A DNA stretch of 37,710 bases from the IMG/VR virus record IMGVR_UViG_3300034374_004244, positions 1 through 37,710 of that record; one strand, 5' to 3'. The notes under the pieces were generated by a model. The model was not told where the DNA came from. It saw only the letters and a list, made by a program, of their open reading frames with translations, and searched no databases. Shown here in pieces: positions 24,269-31,576 of the stretch (position 1 is the first letter of the stretch; every line of letters starts with the position of its first letter). The position numbers and the translations under genes were made by a program. Source of the DNA: a virus.

Positions 24269-26647
24269 CTATAATAGCGAAGTAAAAATGTTCCTCTGAT
24301 CTACAAATCCACCTTCGTACATATAAGCTTTCATTGGTAACAAGAACTTTTTAAGTGTTGCACTATCTGCAATCAGAGTAGGCACCATTTCATAGACATC
24401 AGGATTATTAGGCCCCAATTCTTTAATAATTAATTGACCAGAATTAGCTTCTGATTTTCTCATCTTCAATAAGTTTTCCGCTTCCTCTAAAGTATCTGCT
24501 GCAGCTAAATGATCTTCATAAATATACTCATCTCCAATTTTTTTATTGTAGTGCGCTTTACCTGCCTCTACCGATCTTCTATAGTTAGTAGAATCTTTTG
24601 ATGAAATTACTTGAATAACTTTAAATGGTTTTTCTGGATTACTTTTAGGCATTGGGAACATTTCAAATTTAGCTCCATACTGTTTAGCTATTCTTTGTAA
24701 AGGTTCTACCATCAATGCAAACTTTTTAGTTTTTTCAAACTTACCATCCTTATTTTTAATTAAAGCCCTGCCATCCATTAAACCATAATTAATCTCATCT
24801 CCAGTTTTACTAATGCTAGGCATCTTAACACCTTTGTTCATTGAACTTGGTACAATAGAGATTGCATTAATATCTCTTTCTGCCATGGTACGTAATAAAT
24901 TTTTAACTGCATAATCTGGCCAAGCTTTCGCTAAAGGTCCTGCAGTAGTTTCATCAACCATACCTTGATTCATTAGTTTACCCATGCCTGATTTTTCTAA
25001 TTGACCAATCTCATAATTTACTCTTGCAAGTTCTTGTTGTTGCTTTCTAGTCAATCCTGCAACTCCTCTACCAAGTTCTTGGTAAGGTGCAATCTTATCC
25101 ATTAATTCTTGTCTTTGTTTTTTTAAAATATTTAATGGTGCATCTATGTTAAATGTATTTATTTTGTTTCTAAAATAACTATCTCTTGTACTTGCTTCAG
25201 CTGCAAACTGTGGTGAGTGTAAATCTGATTGTACTTCTGAAACTCTAATATGTCTTTTACCTGGACCTAATTTAGGATTCGGTAAATCATCGTATCGAAT
25301 AAATCCAATCTCATTATCAATGTAATGAGGTGAGTCTAGTTCTTTAAATTGTCCGCTTGTTGTATTTGGAACTCTTTTTGAATAATACACAACATCTTCA
25401 GTAAAGTTTTCTCCTGCATCTAGCTTGTAATTATAACCCGAACCTGTTTTATATTCTGGATAAAAAGTATCTTCTTTAGATCTTCTTAATTTAAATCCTT
25501 CAGGTTTAGGAATTCGTTTACTGTAGTTATTATAGTTCCCTGTAAGTCTATTAAATTTAACTAATAGATCTGCAAACGGTTTAGGGTCATTTGCTCCTGC
25601 ACCTAATTGTTGTAGATTTTTTTGTACTTTTTGAATCACAGTTGTATTAAGAGGATTTCTTTGTCCGAACATAATTGTAGCAATTGAATCTAAAGTATCA
25701 TTAATGTAATTGCCTTCAGGAATTCCATCCATTCCAGAAGCTCTTACTGCATCATTAACCTCTTTTTTAAAAGTTACCATTTCTCCATCAGGATTGCCTC
25801 TAACACCTAAACGAATTGTTTTTAAATCATTTATTGGAGAGTTTCTAACCATCGTTAGTAAAGTATCTCTATCGATAGGTATATTGTTATCTTTAGCTGC
25901 TTTTAAAAAACCACCAGTTGGTTCCATAACTTCTTCATACTTTTGTCTTCCTGGTTTTTGTCCTGGAACCTCTCTTACCGGTTTAGGTTTTAATGTTTTC
26001 TTTAATGTAACGATATTTAATTCTTCTAACTCATCAGGTGCTACTCTACGAGAGACCCCTGTTAACGGACCAGTATTAACTCTTAACTGAGGATCCATTC
26101 CTTTAGACAACCAACTAATCCATTCATCTGCAGGTGCTTTATCAAATGGTGCTTCCATGATTCTATCGTAAGTCGATGAACCTACAATTGGATTTAAATT
26201 CATTCCTGTTCTTGTAGAAGAACTATAACCTTTACCTTGTGTGAAAGGTATATTAATGACTTCACCAAATTTTGATTTAGTTAATGCAGGCACTGGAGTT
26301 GTAGTAATTAACTCTTTGGATTGTCCGGTGGCCGTTGGTATGTTACCTATCTCATTTGGTTTAGTTGATGAGACAGGAATGTTTTCTACTCTTGATTTAG
26401 AAGGTAATGAAAACTTTGTGTATACTTCTTTTTCTTTTGGTCTTTTTAAAAATTGTCTAACTCCAGGTATTCGTCTTGCTAGAATGCCTGTTCCTACTAT
26501 ACTAGCACCGAGTGCTGCTAACCCGCCAATCGACGACGGCTCCGTGTCATCAACAATGATAGACGAATCCTGTTTGACCAGTGGCGTTGAGCCTCGTTTA
26601 ATTTGACTAACAAAAGATTCAAACGGATCATTGAATGGGTCGGCCAT
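24269..26647 (-). CDS. large putative ejection/polyvalent protein with EVQSDLH domain, 792 aa
   Basis: The N-terminus has one hydrophobic helix (IGGLAALGASIVGTGIL, 40-56), then basic low-complexity sequence. The central-to-late part contains HYIDNEIGFIRYDDL (441-455), then RHIRVSEVQSDLHS (465-478), and after a helical insert AWPDYAVKNLLRTMAE (575-590) and the beta strand INAISIVPSS. This order (an E-x-QSD-x-H box, then a W-PxxAxK-x-L helix and a short strand) matches an uncharacterised domain I know from large phage polyvalent proteins. Length and place next to the portal suggest an internal virion protein ejected with the DNA, perhaps with an enzymatic job. Confidence 0.6.
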   Translation of the reverse strand: MADPFNDPFESFVSQIKRGSTPLVKQDSSIIVDDTEPSSIGGLAALGASIVGTGILARRIPGVRQFLKRPKEKEVYTKFSLPSKSRVENIPVSSTKPNEIGNIPTATGQSKELITTTPVPALTKSKFGEVINIPFTQGKGYSSSTRTGMNLNPIVGSSTYDRIMEAPFDKAPADEWISWLSKGMDPQLRVNTGPLTGVSRRVAPDELEELNIVTLKKTLKPKPVREVPGQKPGRQKYEEVMEPTGGFLKAAKDNNIPIDRDTLLTMVRNSPINDLKTIRLGVRGNPDGEMVTFKKEVNDAVRASGMDGIPEGNYINDTLDSIATIMFGQRNPLNTTVIQKVQKNLQQLGAGANDPKPFADLLVKFNRLTGNYNNYSKRIPKPEGFKLRRSKEDTFYPEYKTGSGYNYKLDAGENFTEDVVYYSKRVPNTTSGQFKELDSPHYIDNEIGFIRYDDLPNPKLGPGKRHIRVSEVQSDLHSPQFAAEASTRDSYFRNKINTFNIDAPLNILKKQRQELMDKIAPYQELGRGVAGLTRKQQQELARVNYEIGQLEKSGMGKLMNQGMVDETTAGPLAKAWPDYAVKNLLRTMAERDINAISIVPSSMNKGVKMPSISKTGDEINYGLMDGRALIKNKDGKFEKTKKFALMVEPLQRIAKQYGAKFEMFPMPKSNPEKPFKVIQVISSKDSTNYRRSVEAGKAHYNKKIGDEYIYEDHLAAADTLEEAENLLKMRKSEANSGQLIIKELGPNNPDVYEMVPTLIADSATLKKFLLPMKAYMYEGGFVDQRNIFTSLL

Positions 26648-26976
26648 TATTTTACTCCATTAAACTTTGTACCTTGGATGGCCACTCCGCCACCTCTTGA
26701 GAATTTCTTTTTCCACTTCACTCCAAAAAAATCTTTACCTACTTCAAATTGAGTTTGACCTTTTGTTTCGTCGGGTATGAGATTAGCTTTTTCATCAAGT
26801 GTAGTTTTTGATTTTGTAATTTTAAATCTTAAATCACCATCAGCAGGATTTTCAATTAAATTTTTAATATCTTTTCCTGTAATAGTTTTACCACCATAGT
26901 TATTTTTATTATCAGAATTGAAACCTATATTATAGGTATACATATCATCTATGGTAGATTTTTTATTTTTAGGCAT
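26647..26976 (-). CDS. small protein with C-terminal QGTKFNG peptide, 109 aa
   Basis: Starts MPKNKKSTIDDMYTYNIGF and ends GGGVAIQGTKFNGVK, which aligns with the ends of the 208-aa and 185-aa proteins. The body has a short beta/helix pattern (GKTITGKDIKNLIENPADGD). One base shared with each neighbour. Body fold unknown; the shared end suggests a common binding partner. Confidence 0.65.
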   Translation of the reverse strand: MPKNKKSTIDDMYTYNIGFNSDNKNNYGGKTITGKDIKNLIENPADGDLRFKITKSKTTLDEKANLIPDETKGQTQFEVGKDFFGVKWKKKFSRGGGVAIQGTKFNGVK

Positions 26977-27533
26977 TAGAAAATACCTTTAAACTTAGTA
27001 CCTCTCACTGCTGCACCAGCACCTTTAGAAGATTCACCCATGCATGATGCACAACCACAAGCATCGGCGTCACCACCCATACTAAAAGTTTTTGCACCTT
27101 CAGGTCTCATATAATCTTCTGGAAATTCTTTAGCGGGGTCAAATACTTTACCATCAACAATAAACGGGTCTCCAACATATGAAATATTTTTATTACCCAT
27201 TGCCATATCTCTAGCTTTAGGCATTTTTTTCTTTTCAGCTTTTGAAGATCCGCTTTTTCTATTTATAACTTTATATTCTTTACCTTTAATATTAAAAATA
27301 AGTGAAGGATCTGATGGACCTTGAGAAGGTGTTCTCTGTTTAACTGTTCCTGTGATTTTTCCAGGCATCTTCTTTTTCTTTCTAGAAGGTAAAGGTCTTG
27401 GCTCGCCCGTATCAATTTTATCTGCTGTAGTAATTTTATATTTAGGATAAAATTTATCATCAATTGGATTTGTCTCAGCATTGTTTACTGCTTCCATCAT
27501 TTTTTTAGCTTGTTCTGCTGTCAGTTTACCCAT
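26976..27533 (-). CDS. basic protein with C-terminal RGTKFKGIF peptide, 185 aa
   Basis: The ATG at 27533 (MGKLTAEQAKKMMEAVNN) is preferred because GGGAG lies ten bases before it and the extra upstream codons lack a ribosome site. It overlaps the terminase stop by eight bases. Lys/Pro-rich middle (PSRKKKKMPGKITGTV), a Cys cluster CGCASC near the end, then GAGAAVRGTKFKGIF. The Cys cluster could bind a metal. Located between TerL and the 792-aa protein. Confidence 0.65.
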   Translation of the reverse strand: MGKLTAEQAKKMMEAVNNAETNPIDDKFYPKYKITTADKIDTGEPRPLPSRKKKKMPGKITGTVKQRTPSQGPSDPSLIFNIKGKEYKVINRKSGSSKAEKKKMPKARDMAMGNKNISYVGDPFIVDGKVFDPAKEFPEDYMRPEGAKTFSMGGDADACGCASCMGESSKGAGAAVRGTKFKGIF

Positions 27534-28995
27534 AATATTTATACTCCCTTTCGATCTGCATTCCTTCAGGTTCATCCAAATATGTAGAAACGAAATTTCC
27601 TTGACGGTATCTTAACACAGCTTGTGTGGTACTATCAACATAGTCATCGTGCTGAGCATATGGAAATGCAGCGCATTCTTCAATAACTTCTAAAGCAAAT
27701 CTAGCATCTTCAGGATAATATACGTTTGCAGATTCAAATACAGGGGCACAAGCATTTACTCTGGAATGCTTATCTTTACCTCGTGTTGGAATAAAATCCA
27801 TTACAGGAATCCCTGCACGTCTAAGTTCTTGAATTAAAGATTGTCCAGAAGCTTTAGCCTCAACGATTACTGATTCAGGTTCCCAATATTTATAAGCTTC
27901 AAAAGCTACTGCTTTAAGTTCTGGAAAATCCCAACGACCTTTTTCTGCATCTAGAAGTATCAAACAATTCTCTCCAGGCGTCGGTTCAAATATTCCCCAA
28001 GTTGTAATAGCAGAATAGTCAGCAGATTCTTTTTTAGAAAATGCAGTATCATAACTTTGAATAACATGTTTTAATGCAGGCACTTTACCTTTCCAAGGTT
28101 GCCACCATTCTCGTTTTAAGATTGCACCTTCTTCGGCAACTGGGTCCTGCATGTATTGTGCGTTCCAGTTTCTTGGAACGATAGATGCTTTAACTGCTTC
28201 TAATTCTTCTAATGACCAATACTCAGGCCAAACAGGATTACCTGATTCTAGTATTGCAGGAAATTCTATTAACTTCCATTTGTCAGCCTTAGCTTCAGAT
28301 TGGGACTTCAATAGTCTACCAGTCAAATCATCTTGTGCCCATCTTGTCATTACCAAAAGAATGGAGCCACCTGGTTGTAAACGTTGTCGTGGTCCTGAGT
28401 TGTACCACTCATATGCTCTTTCCATGGCAGAGTCTGATAATGAGTCTTGCTCAGTATGTGGATCGTCAATAATAAGTAAGTCCGCCCCTCGTCCTGTGAT
28501 AGAACCGCCAACACCCGCTGCAAAATATTCCCCACCATGATTGGTCTCCCAACGTCCTTTTGCCTTACTATCTTCACGGAGTTTAACATCTCCGAAAATA
28601 CTTTTGTACTCCTTGCTATCAATTAAATTTCTTACCTTGGAACCGAATCTACCAGCAAGTTCTGCGTTGTGTGAAACTTGCATAATTTTTTTCTTAGGAA
28701 ACTTCCCTATGTACCAAGCAGGAAACAAATAAGATGCGAATTCAGATTTAGTATGTCTAGGAGGCATATTAACAATGAGCCTCCCTTTTGAGCCTCTTGC
28801 AATCTTAGTTAGCTCATGTGCAATGTGTTGATGGTGCCCCCACTTTTTTGGGTCCCTTTCTTTTCTACAAATAAAATCTGGCCAAACGGTTTGAACAAAA
28901 TATAAAAAATTGTCCTGACACATTTTTATGTGTTCAATATATAATTTTTCTACACGATCTCTTAATTGATCTGTTGTTAATGTATCTAGACTCAT
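27526..28995 (-). CDS. terL: terminase large subunit
   Basis: ATP-driven DNA packaging motor and nuclease. Walker A-like NMPPRHTKSE (76-85), Walker B LLIIDDPH (173-180) and the coupling motif VMTRWA (215-220) lie in the ATPase half. The RNase H-like nuclease half has D316 (QSYDTAF), E379 (VIVEAKASG) and the D450/D451/D454 cluster (HDDYVDS). The length of 489 residues is normal for this family. Preceded by a 185-base non-coding stretch with a G-rich tract and hairpins, so it is likely regulated apart from the small early genes. Confidence 0.95.
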   Translation of the reverse strand: MSLDTLTTDQLRDRVEKLYIEHIKMCQDNFLYFVQTVWPDFICRKERDPKKWGHHQHIAHELTKIARGSKGRLIVNMPPRHTKSEFASYLFPAWYIGKFPKKKIMQVSHNAELAGRFGSKVRNLIDSKEYKSIFGDVKLREDSKAKGRWETNHGGEYFAAGVGGSITGRGADLLIIDDPHTEQDSLSDSAMERAYEWYNSGPRQRLQPGGSILLVMTRWAQDDLTGRLLKSQSEAKADKWKLIEFPAILESGNPVWPEYWSLEELEAVKASIVPRNWNAQYMQDPVAEEGAILKREWWQPWKGKVPALKHVIQSYDTAFSKKESADYSAITTWGIFEPTPGENCLILLDAEKGRWDFPELKAVAFEAYKYWEPESVIVEAKASGQSLIQELRRAGIPVMDFIPTRGKDKHSRVNACAPVFESANVYYPEDARFALEVIEECAAFPYAQHDDYVDSTTQAVLRYRQGNFVSTYLDEPEGMQIEREYKYYG

Positions 28996-29069
28996 AAGTA
29001 TTTATATATCTATACATGTATGAAATCGATTGTAAAGTCCAAGCGTCAGGTACCATATAAACAAAAAAA

Positions 29070-29118
29070 GGGGGGTGGGGTGTCGGGTTGGGTGTTTGGT
29101 GGTTGTTGGGTGGTTGGT
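29070..29118 (+). other. G-rich tract with G-quadruplex motif
   Basis: On the plus strand GGGGGG, T, GGGG, TGTC, GGG, TT, GGG fulfils the usual four-run quadruplex rule, followed by further GG and GGG runs over 49 bases. It is very odd in so AT-rich a genome. The transcribed minus strand reads as an unstructured A/C-rich RNA. GGTACC flanks it at 29049-29054 and 29116-29121. It lies between the 100-aa gene and TerL. Confidence 0.6.
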
Positions 29119-29145
29119 ACCTCTATTGAGGTCGCGAATAGGATT

Positions 29146-29168
29146 GCGTGGCGACATGGTCGCCACGC
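29146..29168 (-). terminator. 10-bp GC hairpin between 100-aa gene and terL
   Basis: GCGTGGCGAC-ATG-GTCGCCACGC (plus-strand view) is a perfect 10-bp stem with a three-base loop, 13 bases after the stop of the upstream gene on the transcript. A smaller ACCTC-TATT-GAGGT hairpin follows at 29119-29132. There is no T-run, so it may be a factor-dependent stop, an RNA stabiliser or a DNA structure. Confidence 0.4.
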
Positions 29169-29180
29169 GTGAGGGATTTG

Positions 29181-29483
29181 TTAGCTGTTATTTGGTGGTT
29201 GGTTGCCTATTAAGATATTAACCACATCAGACATTTTATTAACAACTCTATTTCTAAAGTCATCAGCTAATGGATTGCCATTGTTGATTAAGATAAATTC
29301 CTCAACAGCACTTTCCAATAGTTTATAAAGTAATTGCCAATTAAGAGATTTATCAACCCCATTCTCATTTAAGAGTGATTGCACTCTAGTTTGGTCAATG
29401 CCTCTTTCTTGCATTTTACTTTGTATCATTTGAGATAAAACACTCATTGATGGTAAGTTATTATTGTCATTATTATTTGGCAT
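29181..29483 (-). CDS. hypothetical protein, 100 aa
   Basis: Asn-rich N-terminus (MPNNNDNNNLPSMSV), helical middle with LSQMIQSKMQERGIDQTRVQ, and a hydrophobic helix pair LLYKLLESAVEEFILI and VVNKMSDVVNILIG. It overlaps the 124-aa gene by 11 bases, so the two form an operon. No motif known. Confidence 0.65.
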   Translation of the reverse strand: MPNNNDNNNLPSMSVLSQMIQSKMQERGIDQTRVQSLLNENGVDKSLNWQLLYKLLESAVEEFILINNGNPLADDFRNRVVNKMSDVVNILIGNQPPNNS

Positions 29484-29847
29484 TTTGTTCCTTTCTTTTT
29501 TCTTTTTCTAATTTATCATCAAAAGGTTTTAACTCAACTGTTTTGATTTGTTTATAAAAGCCATTAATCAACATTTGCAAATTCTTATCGCCTTTAGAAT
29601 TAACAAACTCAATAAAACTTTTACTATCAAATCGTCTTTGAGTTCTTTCTATTTTTTGAATGTATTGATTATCATTTAAAATAATCACATTCTTTTTTAG
29701 GATATCAAAGAAAGCACCAACTAATTCTTTAGTGTCAGCTTTCAAAGTTTGATATTTATTTAACAAGTAAGATTGCTCAATGTATGCTTTACAAACTTGT
29801 TTTTGCCCTTTGTCTAATTGAGGGACTTTTTTTGTTTGTGTCGTCAT
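29473..29847 (-). CDS. hypothetical helical protein, 124 aa
   Basis: All-helical, charged, with LDKGQKQVCKAYIEQSYLLN near the start and a Lys/Glu-rich end. AAAGGA lies about 10 bases before the ATG. Upstream are a palindrome (29874-29892), an AT-rich promoter-like zone and repeat module A. Function not recognised; a regulator is possible. Confidence 0.65.
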   Translation of the reverse strand: MTTQTKKVPQLDKGQKQVCKAYIEQSYLLNKYQTLKADTKELVGAFFDILKKNVIILNDNQYIQKIERTQRRFDSKSFIEFVNSKGDKNLQMLINGFYKQIKTVELKPFDDKLEKEKRKEQNAK

Positions 29848-29873
29848 TTGTTTTTTGTCCTTTGTTAAGTGTT

Positions 29874-29892
29874 AATCTATAAAATATAGATT
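29874..29892. promoter_or_regulatory. palindromic operator candidate
   Basis: AATCTATA-AAA-TATAGATT is a perfect inverted repeat with 8-base arms, 27 bases upstream of the 124-aa gene start. A possible promoter, TTGCAA and a loose -10 16 bases on, lies just upstream in the AT-rich stretch 29893-29960. Such a site fits a repressor dimer, but an AT-rich palindrome may also be chance. Confidence 0.3.
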
Positions 29893-30044
29893 TAAAAAAG
29901 AGTTTAGTTATTTTTTAATTAATTGCAAATCTTTTATTTTTTTTATTTTTACTAAAAAAAATTCTTCCATAGAGCCACGCACATTAAGATTTAGACCTCA
30001 ATGCGACCTAGACATCATGGCAAATTTTTTAAATTTCCAACGAA

Positions 30045-30136
30045 CTGAACTGGCGAAATTTTCCCAGCTGGAACTGGGTGCCAGTCCTTTACGATGGAAT
30101 AACGAGGAATGCAAACGTAACGACAACGAGAACGAG
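30045..30136 (-). repeat. composite repeat module A
   Basis: Contains CCAGCTGG (30064-30071), CTGG-GTG-CCAG (30074-30084) and three ACGAG copies (30102, 30126, 30132) plus degenerate ones (ACGAT, ACGAC). It fills the part of the 297-base gap nearest the 117-aa gene stop; the rest of the gap (29893-30044) is AT-rich with no gene. Confidence 0.65.
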
Positions 30137-30144
30137 GAACAGCA

Positions 30145-30498
30145 TTAGAGATAAAACCCTCTCTTCAGTCTTGTGACCTCAGCATGAATTTCTGTTAGCT
30201 TTCTTTCATCGCATCTATCGATGAACTGCTTGATCTCTTCTCTTTTCTTTTTGTTAGCTTCGTACTTTCTAGCTTTGTTTTCATCTTGTACTTGGAAATG
30301 TGTTTCATTTTGCTCTGCCATTTTATTTTCCTCCTTTAAATAATAATTTAATTCATTGGCTGTTCGAAAAGTTTTCCATTTAAAATTCCATCCTTTAGAA
30401 TTTCTGATTACCGGAATCCATTCGTTGTTTTGATAGTCTTTGACTCTGTAGTCTCTGTTACTATAGTTTTCCATTTGTAATGTTGAGTATCTAGTCAT
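30145..30498 (-). CDS. hypothetical protein with in-frame second start, 117 aa (58 aa from inner start)
   Basis: AAAGGAG is seven bases before the outer ATG (30498). A second, even better site AAGGAGG lies eight bases before an in-frame ATG at 30321, giving a 58-aa product starting MAEQNETHFQVQDENKARKY. The outer part carries WIPVIRNSKGWNFKWKTFRT, a compact domain; the inner part is a charged helix ending RGFYL. Either a dual-start gene or two fused genes. Function unknown. Confidence 0.65.
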   Translation of the reverse strand: MTRYSTLQMENYSNRDYRVKDYQNNEWIPVIRNSKGWNFKWKTFRTANELNYYLKEENKMAEQNETHFQVQDENKARKYEANKKKREEIKQFIDRCDERKLTEIHAEVTRLKRGFYL

Positions 30499-30601
30499 TT
30501 AATAGCTCCTTTGTTTTTTTAAATTAATATCACATCTGTCTCCTGCTGCAAGAAAAAAATTAAGAAAGGTAGAACTTATGTACGCTGCCTTCAGGATCGC
30601 T

Positions 30602-30662
30602 GCTGGCCAGCTCTCTAGGAAAAGCACAGCAACCACGCCATTGTTCTTCAACGAGAAACGAG
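30602..30662 (-). repeat. composite repeat module B1
   Basis: Perfect palindrome GCTGGCCAGC (30602-30611) and two ACGAG copies spaced seven bases apart (30651, 30658). First of three tandem modules in the 452-base interval 30499-30950, in which I accept no gene. Confidence 0.6.
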
Positions 30663-30688
30663 ATTTGCTTTAGAAACTCTACCTTCTC

Positions 30689-30757
30689 CTGAACTGGCGT
30701 CCCAGCCCCTAAGTCAAAGAAAGAAAGGAAAACCATTGACAACCAACGAGAAACGAG
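30689..30757 (-). repeat. composite repeat module B2
   Basis: CTGAACTGGCGTCCCAGCC (30689-30707) holds CTGG/CCAG arms four bases apart, followed by ACGAGAAACGAG at 30746-30757. Same order and spacing idea as modules B1 and B3. Confidence 0.6.
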
Positions 30758-30789
30758 GAAAGGTAATGTGAACTGCACCAGCTTCCGTT

Positions 30790-30858
30790 CCCAGCTGGTG
30801 TCTGGCGCCAGTCCCTGAACTGAAAAGTACGAAGGCTTCTACGAGAAACGAGAACGAG
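30790..30858 (-). repeat. composite repeat module B3
   Basis: The best-formed copy: CCAGCTGG (30791-30798), then the perfect palindrome CTGGCGCCAG (30802-30811), then 29 bases later ACGAGAAACGAGAACGAG (30841-30858). Followed by two hairpins at 30864-30938. Confidence 0.7.
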
Positions 30859-30863
30859 GATTA

Positions 30864-30909
30864 GGTGAGAGGTCTAAACAGGAGCTACTCTGACAAAAGA
30901 CCTCTCGCC
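30864..30909 (-). other. long-loop RNA hairpin
   Basis: GGTGAGAGGTCT (30864-30875) pairs with AGACCTCTCGCC (30898-30909): 12 pairs with one G-U on the transcript, around a 22-base loop. It follows the short hairpin at 30917-30938 in the transcript of the 127-aa gene. Confidence 0.5.
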
Positions 30910-30916
30910 AAATCCT

Positions 30917-30938
30917 GTTGCCGTCGTTAGACGGCAAC
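30917..30938 (-). terminator. 9-bp hairpin after the 127-aa gene
   Basis: GTTGCCGTC-GTTA-GACGGCAAC (plus view), a perfect 9-bp stem with a four-base loop, 12 bases past the gene's stop on the minus transcript. It lacks a clear T-run, so termination is uncertain; with the next hairpin it makes a highly structured 3' end. Confidence 0.45.
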
Positions 30939-30950
30939 AAGTAAATTTAA

Positions 30951-31334
30951 TTACCAACTACAGTCGTAACCAATCTCCTTACCATTCTGTAATTGTTCCT
31001 TACACCACTTGATAAATTCTTCATCTTGGGCTTTGTACTCTTTCACCTGTTCCTCTTGAAACTGTTGTCCCCAAAAGAAACCATCAGGTGCAAAGCAATC
31101 ATAATAGCCACTCTTGACCTGTTCCTCTAGCCTCTTGACTATTTCCTCAGTGATTTTTACACCACCCTCGCCACCGTTAAAACCAAGATCAAAAGAACCG
31201 TCGCCCTTTCTATCTTTCTGTTTTTCAAACTCACCTGCGAAGAACTGTTGTAGTCTTGCGTGTTTTCTCCAATAAAAGTTTTCATGAACTTCGCCATTGC
31301 TATCACGAAAACCTGCGTATTGATCTAGTCCCAT
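30951..31334 (-). CDS. conserved phage protein of MGLDQYA type, 127 aa
   Basis: Starts MGLDQYAGFRDSNGE and has NFYWRKHARLQQFF (19-32), an acidic helix (ITEEIVKRLEEQVKSG) and DGFFWGQQF near residue 83. This pattern is found in many phages, often mislabelled as an enzyme; the real role is unknown. Leader AACAAAGGAGTTAAAA precedes the ATG, the same as for the 30-aa gene at 32243. Confidence 0.7.
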   Translation of the reverse strand: MGLDQYAGFRDSNGEVHENFYWRKHARLQQFFAGEFEKQKDRKGDGSFDLGFNGGEGGVKITEEIVKRLEEQVKSGYYDCFAPDGFFWGQQFQEEQVKEYKAQDEEFIKWCKEQLQNGKEIGYDCSW

Positions 31335-31367
31335 TTTTAACTCCTTTGTTATTTGTTAAACATCACA

Positions 31368-31395
31368 GTCTTATCATAGATGGGATAATTGTCAA
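31368..31395 (-). promoter_or_regulatory. sigma70-type promoter for the 127-aa gene
   Basis: TTGACA (31395-31390) with a weak -10 TAAGAC 16 bases on. TTGACAATTATCCCA resembles the promoter at 32381 (TTGACATTTATCCCA). The -35 overlaps the stop of the 60-aa membrane frame. Position 35-60 bases before the ATG fits. Confidence 0.5.
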
Positions 31396-31574
31396 ACAAA
31401 AAAATTCACCGATCCAAAGAGCATTTCCTGAGCTGGTGCTGGCGCCAGGCCAGACAGGTAGTTCTCTGTATCCTGGAACATCATCACGAGAAAAACAACG
31501 AGGATCCAGAGGGCATATCCAGTCAACTCAGGATAAAGAATGGCACAGAATATGAGGATAAAGATGGCAAACAT
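31392..31574 (-). CDS. two-TM mini-protein built from a repeat module, 60 aa
   Basis: The ATG has AGGAG five bases upstream and begins three bases before the previous gene's stop codon ends its frame, so coupling is likely. Two hydrophobic helices: MFAIFILIFCAILYP and GYALWILVVFLVMMF. The second helix is encoded by the CTCGT repeats of module C and the C-terminal LSGLAPAPAQEML by its palindromes. Could be a real holin-like or toxin-like peptide; could also be a chance frame in a repeat. Confidence 0.45.
   Translation of the reverse strand: MFAIFILIFCAILYPELTGYALWILVVFLVMMFQDTENYLSGLAPAPAQEMLFGSVNFFV
31427..31502 (-). repeat. composite repeat module C
   Basis: CCTGAGCTGG (31427-31436), perfect CTGGCGCCAG (31439-31448) with an adjoining GGCCAG, and ACGAG at 31486 and 31498. 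ACAACGAGGATCC here (31496-31507 region) recurs exactly at 32661-32673. Lies inside the 60-aa membrane frame. CCAGCTG/GAGCTG copies continue at 31593-31615 inside the 103-aa gene. Confidence 0.65.
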
Positions 31575-31576
31575 AT

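Noticed and set aside
30560-30778. Minus-strand 72-codon frame across modules B1 and B2
   Set aside because: Starts with GTG without a ribosome site and consists largely of repeat sequence; treated as intergenic, although its TPVQE peptide is noted under the repeat finding.
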